Assembly: GCA_027450185.1 (NCBI GenBank)
Contig: DAIDKF010000003.1
Coordinates: forward strand, 1-64,000
Length of the DNA: 64,000 nucleotides
Reading direction: 5' to 3'
Source: Granulicella sp.
GTDB lineage: Bacteria > Acidobacteriota > Terriglobia > Terriglobales > Acidobacteriaceae
The notes under the pieces were generated by a model. It made no database searches. It saw only the letters and a list, made by a program, of their open reading frames with translations, and was not told where the DNA came from. Shown here in pieces: positions 36,307 through 46,951 of this stretch. A program made the position numbers and the translations under genes. Positions within the stretch are counted from its first letter, which is position 1. The number at the start of each line of letters is the position of its first letter.

Positions 36307-37890
36307 CTACGGGGTCGCAGCAACCTGTTTCGCCGCTGCATTCGAGGTCACCTTCGATGCCGCCGGTAGCTGCGTCACATCCCATCCCCCACCCAGAGCC
36401 TGCACCAGTTGCACCGCCGCCGTCATCTCGCTTATCCGCAGCGTCATTTGTGTTTGCTGATCGTTCAGCAATGTTGTCTGTGCCGAAACTACATTCAGAT
36501 ATGGATCAAGTCCCGTCTCATAACGCGATGTCGCTATATCCAGATAGCGCTGCGCTGACTTTACCGCACCATCCTCCTGCTGAATTTGTTGCGACGTCAC
36601 CCGCAGCGTCGCAACGTAATCCTCCACCTGCTGGAACGCAGTCAGCACGGTCTCCCGGTAGTTCGCAACATCCGCGTTGAACGTTGCCGTATACTGCGCG
36701 ACCGTAGCGTTGCGCAGACCTGCATCAAAGATCGTCTCCGTCATCGACGAGCCTACCGACCAGAACAGAGCGGGTACCGAGAACAGCGAACCCAGCGTAG
36801 CGGATTCCACCCCTCCCGCTCCGGTCAGAGCCAGATTGGGATAGTATGCGGCCGTCTCCACACCAATCAACGCATTGGCCTGCGCCATCGTTCGCTCGGC
36901 AGCCGCAATATCCGGCCTGCGCTGGAGCAACTGCGATGGCACACCCACTGGAATCGCGGGTAGGGGCGTCGTCAGGCCCTTCACGGGCATGGAAAAACTG
37001 GATGCTGGCTTGCCGATCAGCGTTGCCATCGCATGCTCATAGATCGCGCGGTTGGTAGCAATGCCTGTCGCGGTCTCTTGGGCATCTTCCAGCGTGACCT
37101 CTGCCTGCGCAACTGCCTCATCGTTGTCCATCCCCGTCTCATACAGCGCCTTGGTTAAATCCAGAGACTTCTGGTCTGCGGCGACGGTCTGGGTGAAAAT
37201 ATTCTGCAACGCATCCTGGCCACGCAGCAGGAAATAGTATTCCGCCAAAGAAGCCTGTTCGCTTAGCCGAATATTTTCAAGATCCGCAGCACTTACCTGC
37301 GCGGCATACTGGGCTTCGCGCATTTCATTCCGGACCTTGCCCCACAGGTCCGGTGCCCACGCCGCATCCAACGGAAACGCATAGTTGTTCGCCGTTACCC
37401 CGGTAGTGGAGGCGGCAACCGACCCACGCTCGGCGGCCGGCGTCTTTGCTCGCGCATAATTAGGACCGCCCGTCACTGTCGGATAGAACTGCGACTTCGC
37501 CTCGCTGACTACATCCCGCGCAGCCATGAAATTTTGAAAGTACAGCGCGATGTTCTGATTGTTGATGTCCAACTGATCTTCAAGTGCATTCAGTTCGGGT
37601 TCGTTGAAGATCTCCCACCACTTGCCCTTGACTACCGCGTCCTGTGGCTGCGCTGGTTGCCATGTGCCAGAAGAGGCGTTGCTATAGGCCGCTGGCGATG
37701 ACTCCTTGAACTCTGGCGGCGCTGGCGCAGTGGGCTTTACATACTTCGGCCCAACGCGGCAACCACCCAGAAGCATCGCTGCCATGGAGACCGCGCAGGC
37801 TATACTCTTCGCGCCAGGAAAATACCGCGCGTCAGTAATGCTCATCTTGCCTGCCATCGACCTTTTAGACGTCATCCTTCTCACTCTCAT
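36307..37890 (-). CDS. RND efflux outer-membrane factor (NodT/OprM family)
   Basis: Lipobox LGGCRVGPKYVKP; PDIAAAERTMAQANALIGVETAAYYPNLALTG. Confidence 0.9.
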   Translation of the reverse strand: MRVRRMTSKRSMAGKMSITDARYFPGAKSIACAVSMAAMLLGGCRVGPKYVKPTAPAPPEFKESSPAAYSNASSGTWQPAQPQDAVVKGKWWEIFNEPELNALEDQLDINNQNIALYFQNFMAARDVVSEAKSQFYPTVTGGPNYARAKTPAAERGSVAASTTGVTANNYAFPLDAAWAPDLWGKVRNEMREAQYAAQVSAADLENIRLSEQASLAEYYFLLRGQDALQNIFTQTVAADQKSLDLTKALYETGMDNDEAVAQAEVTLEDAQETATGIATNRAIYEHAMATLIGKPASSFSMPVKGLTTPLPAIPVGVPSQLLQRRPDIAAAERTMAQANALIGVETAAYYPNLALTGAGGVESATLGSLFSVPALFWSVGSSMTETIFDAGLRNATVAQYTATFNADVANYRETVLTAFQQVEDYVATLRVTSQQIQQEDGAVKSAQRYLDIATSRYETGLDPYLNVVSAQTTLLNDQQTQMTLRISEMTAAVQLVQALGGGWDVTQLPAASKVTSNAAAKQVAATP

Positions 37891-37900
37891 AGGCCTGCCT

Positions 37901-40900
37901 TCATTGCGCCGTCGCCGGAGACGCGGTGAACAGCCGTGCCTCCTTGTCGCCCTTGATCTTAAGGCGCAGATTGTCCATAAACAGGTAGATCACCGGGGTC
38001 GTATACAGCGTCAGCACCTGGCTCACCAGCAGCCCGCCGATGATGGAAATGCCAAGTGGCCGCCGCAGTTCCGATCCCATGCCGCTACCCAGAGCCAGCG
38101 GTACCGCTCCAAATAGCGCTGCCATGGTTGTCATCATGATCGGGCGGAAGCGCAGCATCGATGCTTCAAAGATCGAGTCCCGCGTATTTCTGCCGTCGTT
38201 CCGCTCCGCGTTCAGTGCAAAGTCGACCATCATAATGGCATTCTTCTTAACGATACCAATCAGCAAAATGATCCCGATGATCGACATCACATCCAGGTCC
38301 GTCCTCGTAATCCGCAATGCCAGCATCGCTCCCAGGCTAGCCGGTGGCAGGGTCGAGAGAATCGTAATCGGATGCACCAGGCTTTCATACAAAATTCCCA
38401 GTACGATATACACCGCCAGCACCGCCGTCAGTACCAGGTAGGGCTCACTTCCCAGTGATGCTTTATAGGCTTGCAGTGTGCCCGCATACTCTCCATGCAC
38501 TGATTCCGGAACTCCCATCTTCTGCTGAATCGCGTTGATCTGCTTGGTTGCCTGTCCCAGCGAGACCCCTGGCGCAAGGTTGAAGCTCACCGTCACGGAA
38601 GGGAACAGGCCCGTGTGATTCACCGCCAGCGGACTCGTCGAAGGAGCATAGCTCATCAACGAGTTCAGCGGAATCGCACCGCCACCGCTCTTCGGAATAA
38701 TGTACGTATCCTTTAGCCCCTCCGGGGACTGCCAGTACTTCGGCGCGACCTCCATCACCACGTAGTACTGATTCAATTCCGTATCGATCACCGATACTTC
38801 AGCCTGGCCAAACGCGTCATAGAGCGTGCTGTCGATCATCTGCGGTGTAACGCCCAGCCGGGCAGCCGTTGGCCTGTCGTAGGTCAGCAGCGCCTGCAGT
38901 CCATCATTCTGCTGGTCCGTGTTCGCATCCTGAAATCCAGGTTCCTTACGCAGCGCGGCCAACAGTTCCGGCCCATACTTTTGTAGCTCGCCTGTTGTCT
39001 CGGCTTGCAGCGTGTATTGATACATCGCGTTCGAGCTTCGTCCGCCGATCCGAATATCCTGCACCGCCTGTAGATACGTAGCAGCTCCCGGCACCTTCGC
39101 CAGTTGCGGCCGCAGACGATCAATGATCTGGGCGGCGCTTTCCTTTCGCTCATCCAGCGGCTTCAGCGCAACGAATGTGAATCCTGCGTTGGTCGATCCG
39201 CTGCCGCCGGTGAACGCCATCGCGTTCATCACCCCAGGATCATGCGCAATGATCAGGTTAGCCGCGTGGACTGCCTTGTTCATCGCATAGAACGACGCAT
39301 CCTGCGGCCCCTGCATGCCTCCCATCATCAGGCCGGTATCTTGTTGTGGAAAGAACCCCGTGGGCGCCGTTCGGATCAGATACACATTTAGCACCAGTGT
39401 CGTCAGGAAGACCAGCAGCATCGGTGCGGGGTGGTTCAGCACCCACGTCAACGTCCGGCGATAGCCATTCAGCATCGCAGTGAAGCCCCGCTCGCTCCAT
39501 CTGTAGATCCGACCATGCCGCACGTTCTCTTCCGAGCGCATCACCCGCGAGCACATCATCGGCGTGGTGGTCAGCGATATCACCATCGACATCAGGATGG
39601 CGGTCGAGAGCGTGATGGCGAACTCGCGGAACAGCCGCCCGATGATGCCTCCCATCAGCAGCAGAGGAATAAAAACCGCAATCAGCGAGATGCTGATCGA
39701 AAACACTGTAAACCCGATCTCCTGTGCGCCCCGCAGCGATGCCTGTATTGGCGTCATCCCCGCCTCCACATGGCGCGAGATATTTTCCATCACCACAATC
39801 GCATCGTCCACTACGAATCCGCTTGCGATAGCCAGCGCCATCAGAGATAAATTGTCCAGTGAAAATCCGCTCAGGTACATCACCGTGCAGGTACCGATCA
39901 GCGAAACTGGAACTGCAACTGCCGGCACCAGCGTCGCAGGAATATTCCGCAGGAACAGGAACACAACCAGAATTACGAGTACGACCGAGATGATCAGCGT
40001 CATCTCAATGTTGAGCACAGATGCACGAATCGTCAGCGTCTTATCTAGAATCGTGAACAGGTGTTGGCCTTTGGGAATCGATGCCTGCAGCGAGGGCAGT
40101 GCTGCCTTGATGGCATCCACGGTCGTAATGATATTGGCACCCGGTTGCCTGAAGACGATAAGCAGCACAGCATGTCTGCCATTGAGATATCCGGCCTGTC
40201 GCACCGATTGCTGCGAGTCGATCACATCGGCCACGTCTTCCAGTCGCACCGCGCCGCCATTGTGATATCCCACAATCAACGGTTTGTACGCCGCTGCTTT
40301 CGATATCTGATCGTTGGTCAGAATATCCGCAGTTGTGGAGCCGCTCGAGAGTTGCCCCTTCGCGATATCCGCGTTCTGTCCTGAGATCACCGCCTGCACC
40401 GCTGTCAGGTCTATCCCGTAACTGTTCAGTTGTGTCGGGTTTAACTCAACCCGGACTGCAGGCAGCGATGCTCCAACGGCGTGCACCTCACCCACTCCGG
40501 AGATCTGCGAAATGCGCTGCTGGATCACCGTCGATGCTTCGTCGTACAGCGTAGGAATGTCGTAGATGTCCGATTGCAGCCCGATCACCATGATGGGCGA
40601 ATCGGCCGGATTCACCAATCGATACGTCGGGTTCTGCGGCAGGTTCGCAGGCAGGTAGGTGCGCGCCGCATTGATCCCTGCCTCCACGTCGCGCGCCGCT
40701 CCGTTGATGTCGCGATTCAGATCGAACTGGAGCGTCACGCTGGTCGAGCCCAGCGAGCTAGCCGATGTCATCTCCGTGATGCCCGCGATATGCGCAAACT
40801 GACGTTCCAGCGGAGTCGCCACCGACGAAGCCATGATGTCCGGACTCGCTCCGGGCAACGCCGCTCCCACACTGATCGTCGGAAAATCTACCTGTGGCAG

Positions 40901-41008
40901 CGGAGACACCGGCAGCACGCCGAACGCGATGATGCCTGCAATCGCAACGGCAATTGTGAGCAGCGTCGTCGCTACCGGGCGCTCGATGAATACGCGCGAG
41001 GGGTTCAT
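37901..41008 (-). CDS. RND multidrug efflux permease (MdtB/MdtC-like)
   Basis: MNPSRVFIERPVATTLLTIAVAIAGI, GIVKKNAIMMVDFAL, 12-TM RND architecture. Confidence 0.92.
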   Translation of the reverse strand: MNPSRVFIERPVATTLLTIAVAIAGIIAFGVLPVSPLPQVDFPTISVGAALPGASPDIMASSVATPLERQFAHIAGITEMTSASSLGSTSVTLQFDLNRDINGAARDVEAGINAARTYLPANLPQNPTYRLVNPADSPIMVIGLQSDIYDIPTLYDEASTVIQQRISQISGVGEVHAVGASLPAVRVELNPTQLNSYGIDLTAVQAVISGQNADIAKGQLSSGSTTADILTNDQISKAAAYKPLIVGYHNGGAVRLEDVADVIDSQQSVRQAGYLNGRHAVLLIVFRQPGANIITTVDAIKAALPSLQASIPKGQHLFTILDKTLTIRASVLNIEMTLIISVVLVILVVFLFLRNIPATLVPAVAVPVSLIGTCTVMYLSGFSLDNLSLMALAIASGFVVDDAIVVMENISRHVEAGMTPIQASLRGAQEIGFTVFSISISLIAVFIPLLLMGGIIGRLFREFAITLSTAILMSMVISLTTTPMMCSRVMRSEENVRHGRIYRWSERGFTAMLNGYRRTLTWVLNHPAPMLLVFLTTLVLNVYLIRTAPTGFFPQQDTGLMMGGMQGPQDASFYAMNKAVHAANLIIAHDPGVMNAMAFTGGSGSTNAGFTFVALKPLDERKESAAQIIDRLRPQLAKVPGAATYLQAVQDIRIGGRSSNAMYQYTLQAETTGELQKYGPELLAALRKEPGFQDANTDQQNDGLQALLTYDRPTAARLGVTPQMIDSTLYDAFGQAEVSVIDTELNQYYVVMEVAPKYWQSPEGLKDTYIIPKSGGGAIPLNSLMSYAPSTSPLAVNHTGLFPSVTVSFNLAPGVSLGQATKQINAIQQKMGVPESVHGEYAGTLQAYKASLGSEPYLVLTAVLAVYIVLGILYESLVHPITILSTLPPASLGAMLALRITRTDLDVMSIIGIILLIGIVKKNAIMMVDFALNAERNDGRNTRDSIFEASMLRFRPIMMTTMAALFGAVPLALGSGMGSELRRPLGISIIGGLLVSQVLTLYTTPVIYLFMDNLRLKIKGDKEARLFTASPATAQ

Positions 41009-44000
41009 ACCTGTGCCGCTCCGTGGCCGCCGTTGCCATCAGCACCGGGGACCGTCGTCCCATTCGTCCGTCGCATGAACCAACCGGCGAGATTATCGAA
41101 GAAGATATAGATCACCGGCGTTGTGTACAGCGTAAGCACCTGGCTGAACAGCAGTCCGCCCACCATTGCCACGCCCAGCGGCTTGCGCAGCTCCGATCCA
41201 ATGCCGCTTCCAAACGCCAGCGGAATTCCGCTGAGCAGTGCGGCCATCGTCGTCATCAGAATCGGACGGAAGCGCAGCAGTGACGCCTGGTAGATCGCCT
41301 CGGTCGCATCCAGCCCATGCTGGCGCTCGCCCTCCAGCGCGAAGTCCACCATCATGATGCCGTTCTTCTTCACAATACCGATCAGCAGAATGATGCCGAT
41401 GATCGCAACAATATCCAGATCAAGATGGAAAAACTCCAGCGCCAGCAATGCGCCTACACCAGCCGAGGGCAGTGTCGACAGAATGGTGATTGGGTGCACA
41501 AAGCTCTCGTACAAAACGCCCAGCACGATATACACCGTCGCCAGCGCGGCCAGAATCAGCAGACCCTCATTTGAGAGCGATCCCTCGAACGCCGCCGCCG
41601 TTCCTTGATAGTTCGAGACCACGCTGGTCGGAAGGTTCTCCTCTTGAATCACCTTGTCAATCGCCGTCAGTGCTTCTCCAAGTGAATACCCCGTGTTCAA
41701 ATTGAATGAGATCGTCACGGCAGGGAACTGGCCCATGTGATTGATCGAGAGCGATTCGCTCGTTGGCACAAAGTGCGTAAACGCACTCAGCGGAACCGGC
41801 GTTGCAAGCGAGCTGCTGTTAGCGGAACTGCCCGATCCACCCCCGCCACCGGAGCCGCCGCTGCTCGACGAACTCGGCCGCGATGTTCCACTCAGCGACG
41901 TGGTCGCACTCGATGACGTTCCGGTACTCGTGCTCACGCTCGATAGCGTCGTTTGATTTGTCCCCAACGTTGACGCACCCGAAAGCGCCGAGCTGGGGTT
42001 CACGCTCGAGGTCGCAAGCACCACGCTCGTATTGCCCGACGCCAGCGCCGACGTCGATGGCGTGGTCGTCGAGATTCCATTCGTTGCCGAAGCTGTCAGC
42101 AGTGACCGAGTTGCTCCTCCCGCAGCCGATCCCGCACCCGACGACGATCCCGCCGTATTTGTTGCCGTCGCCGCCACCGTCCCCGTCGTCGTCGCCTGCA
42201 CATAAATGTCGTTCAATTTCTGAGGGTCTAGCTGAAACTTCGGATCAGCTTCCAGAATCACGTGGTACTGGTTCAATTGCGTAAACGTCGTATTGATCTG
42301 GCGTTGTCCGAACGCGTCGTACAGCGTGTTGTCGATCGTCGACGGCGTTACTCCAAACCGCGACGCCGTGGCTCGATCGATCTCCACAGCTTCCGCAGCA
42401 GCGCCCAGTTGCTGGTCCGTCACAACATCGGCCAGTTGCGGCAGTGTCTTCAGTTTCGCAACCAGCTTTCGCGCCGTCTCATTCAACTCCGCCTGGTTGG
42501 GGTCTTCCAGCGTGTACTGATACTCCGTGCGGCTCACCATGTCGTCCACCGTCAGGTCCTGAACCGGCTGCATGTAGAGCTTGATCCCGGGCACCTTCTC
42601 CAGCTTCGGCGCCAGCCTGTCGATGACCTCGGTCGCAGAGATCTTGCGTTCTTCCAGCGGCTTCAGATCGATCTGAATGCGTCCGCTGTTGAGCGTCGTA
42701 TTCGTTCCGTCCGCTCCAATGAACGACGAGATCCCCTGCACCGCGGGGTCAGCCAGCAGCACCTTCGCAATCGCCTGCTGACTCTGCTCCATCGCCTCAA
42801 ACGAGATCGATGGTGAGGCTTGCGTGATGCCCTGAATGATGCCCGTATCCTGCGTCGGGAAGAAGCCCTTCGGAATCTCGATATACAGCAGCACGGTCAG
42901 CACCAGGGTCGCCACGGCCACCAGCAGCGTGATCGTCTGGTAGCGCAGCACCCAGCGCAGCGTGCGTCCATAGAACGCAATGATGTCCTCGAAGACCTTC
43001 TCCGACTTCCTGTAGAACCAGCCCTGCTGGCTCTCAGGCTTATGCTTAAGAATGCGTGCCGACATCATCGGAGTCAGAGTCAATGACACGAACGCCGATA
43101 AGATGATCGTCACGGCCAGCGTCACCGCAAACTGGCGGAACAGCCGTCCCGCAACGTCGCCCATGAACAGCAGCGGAATCAGCACCGCGATCAGCGAGAC
43201 TGTCAGCGATAGAATCGTGAATCCGATCTGCTCCGCGCCGATCAGCGCTGCCTCCATCGGCGCCATGCCTTCTTCGATGTAGCGCGAGATGTTCTCGATC
43301 ATCACAATCGCGTCGTCCACTACAAACCCTGTGGAGATCGTCAACGCCATCATCGTCAGATTATTCAGGCTGTAGCCCGCCAGATACATCACGCCGAAGG
43401 TGCCCACCAGCGACAGCGGCACTGCGATGCTCGGAATGATTGTGGCCGTCAGGCTGCGCAGGAACAGGAAGATCACCATCACCACCAGAGCGATGACCAG
43501 CATGAGTTCGAACTCGACGTCCTTCACCGATGCGCGGATGTCCGTCGTGCGGTCGGTAACGATCTTCACATGCACCGACTTCGGCAGCGTCGACTCCAGT
43601 TGCGGCAGCAGCTTCTCAATACTGTCCACCACCTGGATCGTGTTCGCTCCCGGCTGTCGCTGAATATTAAGAATCACTGCGGGCGCTGTGTCGTTCCACG
43701 CGGCCAGCTTGTTGTTCTCAACCCCATCCACCACCCGCGCAACATCGGCCAGCATCACCGGCGCGCCATTCCGATACGCCACCACTACCGATTTGTAGTC
43801 GCCGCTGGTCAGCAGTTGGTCGTTGGAGTTGATCGTGTAATCCTGTGCCGGCCCATCGAAGTTACCCTTCGCGGCGTCGAGGCTGTTGGCGACCAATGCG
43901 TTGCGCAGGTCTTCCATGTTGATGCCGTACGAGGCCATCGCCGTTGGATTCGCCTGAATACGCACGGCCGGCTTCTCTCCGCCGGAGATGCTCACCAACC

Positions 44001-44517
44001 CCACGCCCGACACCTGCGAAATCTTCGGCGACAGTTGCGTGTCCGCCAGGTCCTCCACCTTCGATAGCGGCATCTCTGTCGAACTCAGGGCCAGCGTCAG
44101 CACCGGCGCATCCGCAGGATTCGATTTGCTGTAGATCGGAGGCGCTGGCAGGTCCGCAGGCAGATAACTCTGCGCCGCGTTGATGGCCGCCTGCACCTCT
44201 TCCTCGGCCACATCGATATCCAGGCTCAGTTGAAACTGCATCACGATGATCGACGAACCGCCTGAACTCGTCGACGTCATCTGGCTCAGCCCCGCCACCT
44301 GGCCGAACTGCCGCTCCAGCGGCGCCGTCACCGCCGACGCCACTACATCCGGACTCGCTCCCGGATAGAACGTCACCACCTGAATCGTCGGGTAGTCCAC
44401 CTCCGGCAGCGCCGACACCGGCAGTTGGAAGTACGCAACGCCGCCCGCCAGAAAAATTGCCGCCATCAGCAGTGCCGTCGCAACCGGACGGAGAATAAAT
44501 GGACGCGAAGGACTCAT
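41005..44517 (-). CDS. RND multidrug efflux permease (MdtB/MdtC-like) with low-complexity insertion
   Basis: MSPSRPFILRPVATALLMAAIFLAGGVAYFQLPVSALPEVDYPTIQV; GIVKKNGIMMVDFAL; 1170 aa. Confidence 0.92.
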   Translation of the reverse strand: MSPSRPFILRPVATALLMAAIFLAGGVAYFQLPVSALPEVDYPTIQVVTFYPGASPDVVASAVTAPLERQFGQVAGLSQMTSTSSGGSSIIVMQFQLSLDIDVAEEEVQAAINAAQSYLPADLPAPPIYSKSNPADAPVLTLALSSTEMPLSKVEDLADTQLSPKISQVSGVGLVSISGGEKPAVRIQANPTAMASYGINMEDLRNALVANSLDAAKGNFDGPAQDYTINSNDQLLTSGDYKSVVVAYRNGAPVMLADVARVVDGVENNKLAAWNDTAPAVILNIQRQPGANTIQVVDSIEKLLPQLESTLPKSVHVKIVTDRTTDIRASVKDVEFELMLVIALVVMVIFLFLRSLTATIIPSIAVPLSLVGTFGVMYLAGYSLNNLTMMALTISTGFVVDDAIVMIENISRYIEEGMAPMEAALIGAEQIGFTILSLTVSLIAVLIPLLFMGDVAGRLFRQFAVTLAVTIILSAFVSLTLTPMMSARILKHKPESQQGWFYRKSEKVFEDIIAFYGRTLRWVLRYQTITLLVAVATLVLTVLLYIEIPKGFFPTQDTGIIQGITQASPSISFEAMEQSQQAIAKVLLADPAVQGISSFIGADGTNTTLNSGRIQIDLKPLEERKISATEVIDRLAPKLEKVPGIKLYMQPVQDLTVDDMVSRTEYQYTLEDPNQAELNETARKLVAKLKTLPQLADVVTDQQLGAAAEAVEIDRATASRFGVTPSTIDNTLYDAFGQRQINTTFTQLNQYHVILEADPKFQLDPQKLNDIYVQATTTGTVAATATNTAGSSSGAGSAAGGATRSLLTASATNGISTTTPSTSALASGNTSVVLATSSVNPSSALSGASTLGTNQTTLSSVSTSTGTSSSATTSLSGTSRPSSSSSGGSGGGGGSGSSANSSSLATPVPLSAFTHFVPTSESLSINHMGQFPAVTISFNLNTGYSLGEALTAIDKVIQEENLPTSVVSNYQGTAAAFEGSLSNEGLLILAALATVYIVLGVLYESFVHPITILSTLPSAGVGALLALEFFHLDLDIVAIIGIILLIGIVKKNGIMMVDFALEGERQHGLDATEAIYQASLLRFRPILMTTMAALLSGIPLAFGSGIGSELRKPLGVAMVGGLLFSQVLTLYTTPVIYIFFDNLAGWFMRRTNGTTVPGADGNGGHGAAQV

Positions 44518-45815
44518 GGGGCTGTGCTACCGCCCGTTGTTCCGGCCGCCCTGGGCTTGCCCCCGTGCACCTGCACGGACGCGCCATTCTCCAGCCTGTC
44601 GAACCCGCTGGTCGCAAGCGTTACACCCGGATTCACGCCGGTCACCGCGGTCACGTTGTCATTGCTTGTCACCACGGTCACCGGCTGCACGCTCACAGTA
44701 TTGTTCGCGTTCACGATATACACAAACGGCGCCGTGCCGTTGTACTGCACCGCAGCCGTCGGAGCCAGTGTGGCATTGTTCAGCGTTCGTACCAACAGCC
44801 GCGCATTCACAAACTGATTTGGAAACAGTTCCAGTTGCTGGTTCGGAAAATCCGCGCGAAACTTCACCGTCCCTGTCGTCGTGTCAATCTCGTTATCCAG
44901 CGACGTGAGCTTGCCCGTTGCGATGATGTTCTCATTGGCGCGATCGAACGCGTCCACCTGCATCGTCCTGTTGTGTTTCAGTTCGGTCTGCACCGGTGGA
45001 AGATCGTCTTCTGAAACATCGAACACCACGGTGATCGGCTGCAACTGCGTAATCACCACCAGCGTCGAACTGCTTCCCGAGAACACTGTGTTGCCGGGGT
45101 CCACCAGCCGCAGTCCCACACGCCCATTGATCGGCGAAACGATGTGGCAGTATGCCAACTCCACCTTGTCGTAGTTCACCGTGCCCTGGTCTGCCTGCAC
45201 GGTGCCCTGGTCCTGGAGGACGGCCTTCTCCTGATCGTCCAGAATCTGTTTTGCAATCGCGTTTCGCGCATACGCCGCCTGGTAGCGCGACAGGTCCATC
45301 TGCGCCTGCGCCAGCACGCCCTGGTCGTGCAGCAGTTGTCCTTCGGCCTGGTCCAGCGTTGCCTGATAGGGCCGCGGATCGATATCCACCAGAGGATCGC
45401 CCCTGCGCACGATCTGCCCCTCGCGGTAGTGCACTGACATCACCACGCCGGTGATCTGGCTGTACAGCGTGATCGTCGCAATCGGCGTCACCGTCCCCAG
45501 CGCATCCACGTACATGTTGATGTTGCCCGTCGCCGACTTGCCCACCGTGATTGCCGCCGGCCCGTTCTGCCCACGACCTGCACCGTCTGTCGCAGCACCG
45601 CTCCCCGACGTTGGTTTGGTGAAGTGATACACCAGGAATGCAGCCAGCAGCGCGCCCGCCATCAGGATGACCCACAGCGTCGCGTGCGACTTCTTCTTCT
45701 CCTCGACAATCACCGTTGAGCCAGCCGTCGAGTCCGTGTTCCTGTCTTGCGCCTGCGACGACGGGCCCCGATCTTCACCGTGCGGTCGTGTATCCCGGCT
45801 ATCTTCCAGAGCCAT
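44514..45815 (-). CDS. RND efflux periplasmic adaptor subunit (MdtA-like)
   Basis: VDALGTVTPIATITLYSQITGVVMSVHYREGQIVRRGDPLVDIDPRPYQATLDQAEGQL. Confidence 0.92.
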   Translation of the reverse strand: MALEDSRDTRPHGEDRGPSSQAQDRNTDSTAGSTVIVEEKKKSHATLWVILMAGALLAAFLVYHFTKPTSGSGAATDGAGRGQNGPAAITVGKSATGNINMYVDALGTVTPIATITLYSQITGVVMSVHYREGQIVRRGDPLVDIDPRPYQATLDQAEGQLLHDQGVLAQAQMDLSRYQAAYARNAIAKQILDDQEKAVLQDQGTVQADQGTVNYDKVELAYCHIVSPINGRVGLRLVDPGNTVFSGSSSTLVVITQLQPITVVFDVSEDDLPPVQTELKHNRTMQVDAFDRANENIIATGKLTSLDNEIDTTTGTVKFRADFPNQQLELFPNQFVNARLLVRTLNNATLAPTAAVQYNGTAPFVYIVNANNTVSVQPVTVVTSNDNVTAVTGVNPGVTLATSGFDRLENGASVQVHGGKPRAAGTTGGSTAP

Positions 45816-46144
45816 TCCTTAATCCTTTTCAATGTGTCGTTTGTAGGACGCGCAACTGCCCGTCGTTGGGAATCGTTATATCTATGGATGGTTCAACGAG
45901 CGAAAAAGTTTCGATCACGCCGCAGCGCGCAAATTAAGCGAAGATGATTTCCGCTAACCTTCCCGGAATCTTCCACACGCCAACTCTCCATCCCCCAGGC
46001 TTCCTGTGGGCGGATAATGACTATGTTGATTATCTGTTAGCGTTGGCGGCGGCGCCAATTTTTCACTCAGCTTCTTTTACCGGAAATTCATGGCCTTCAT
46101 GAACTCGTTCAACCCACTTGGCGCACCCAAAGGACCGAACCGCG

Positions 46145-46951
46145 ATGACCGATTTCACCACCCTCACCACCCTGCACTGTACGCTTGACGGCGCTGTTGC
46201 CACCATTACCCTCGACCGGCCCGAGGTCCTCCACGCCCTCAACGCCCGGATGTTCGATGAACTCGAGGACCTCTTCACCAGTCTCGCCGCCGACCCCGCC
46301 ATTCGCGTCGTCCTGCTCACCGGCTCCGGTGACCGCGCCTTCGCCGCTGGCGCCGACATCCGAGCCCTGGCTGAAACCGACGCCATCTCCGGCCGTGCCA
46401 ACGCCGAGCGTGGCCACGCTGTCTTCGCCCTCATCGAGTCGCACCTTGAGCGTGCAGGCAAGCCCGTCATCGCTGCCGTCAACGGCGTCGCCCTCGGCGG
46501 CGGTTGCGAACTCGCCCTTGCCTGCACCCTCCGCATCGCCGGGGACAAGGCCCGTCTTGGCTTCCCCGAGGTCAAGCTCGGCCTAATCCCCGGCTACGGC
46601 GGAACCCAGCGCCTCACGCGCCTCATCGGCCGCAGCGCAGCACTCCGCATCATGCTCTCCGCGCAGTTTATCGACGCCGCCGAAGCCCTCCGTCTCGGCA
46701 TGGTCGACGAACTCGTCCCTGCCGCCGAACTCCTTCCCCGCGCCCACGCCTTGGCCGACACCATCGCCTCCATGGCTCCGCTCGCCGTCGCCGGCGTCCT
46801 CGAGGCGGTCCACCGCGGCGAAGGCCAACCCCTCCCCGAAGCTCTCCGCGCCGAGGCCGAAATCTTCGGCCGCCTCTGCGCCACCGCCGACAAGCACGAA
46901 GGCGTCACCGCCTTCCTCGCCAAACGCCCCGCTCTCTGGAAAAGCCGCTAA
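46145..46951 (+). CDS. Enoyl-CoA hydratase/isomerase family protein
   Basis: AAGADIRALAE, IAAVNGVALGGGCELALACTLRIAGDKARLGFPEVKLGLIPGYGGTQRLTRLIG. Confidence 0.92.
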   Translation: MTDFTTLTTLHCTLDGAVATITLDRPEVLHALNARMFDELEDLFTSLAADPAIRVVLLTGSGDRAFAAGADIRALAETDAISGRANAERGHAVFALIESHLERAGKPVIAAVNGVALGGGCELALACTLRIAGDKARLGFPEVKLGLIPGYGGTQRLTRLIGRSAALRIMLSAQFIDAAEALRLGMVDELVPAAELLPRAHALADTIASMAPLAVAGVLEAVHRGEGQPLPEALRAEAEIFGRLCATADKHEGVTAFLAKRPALWKSR

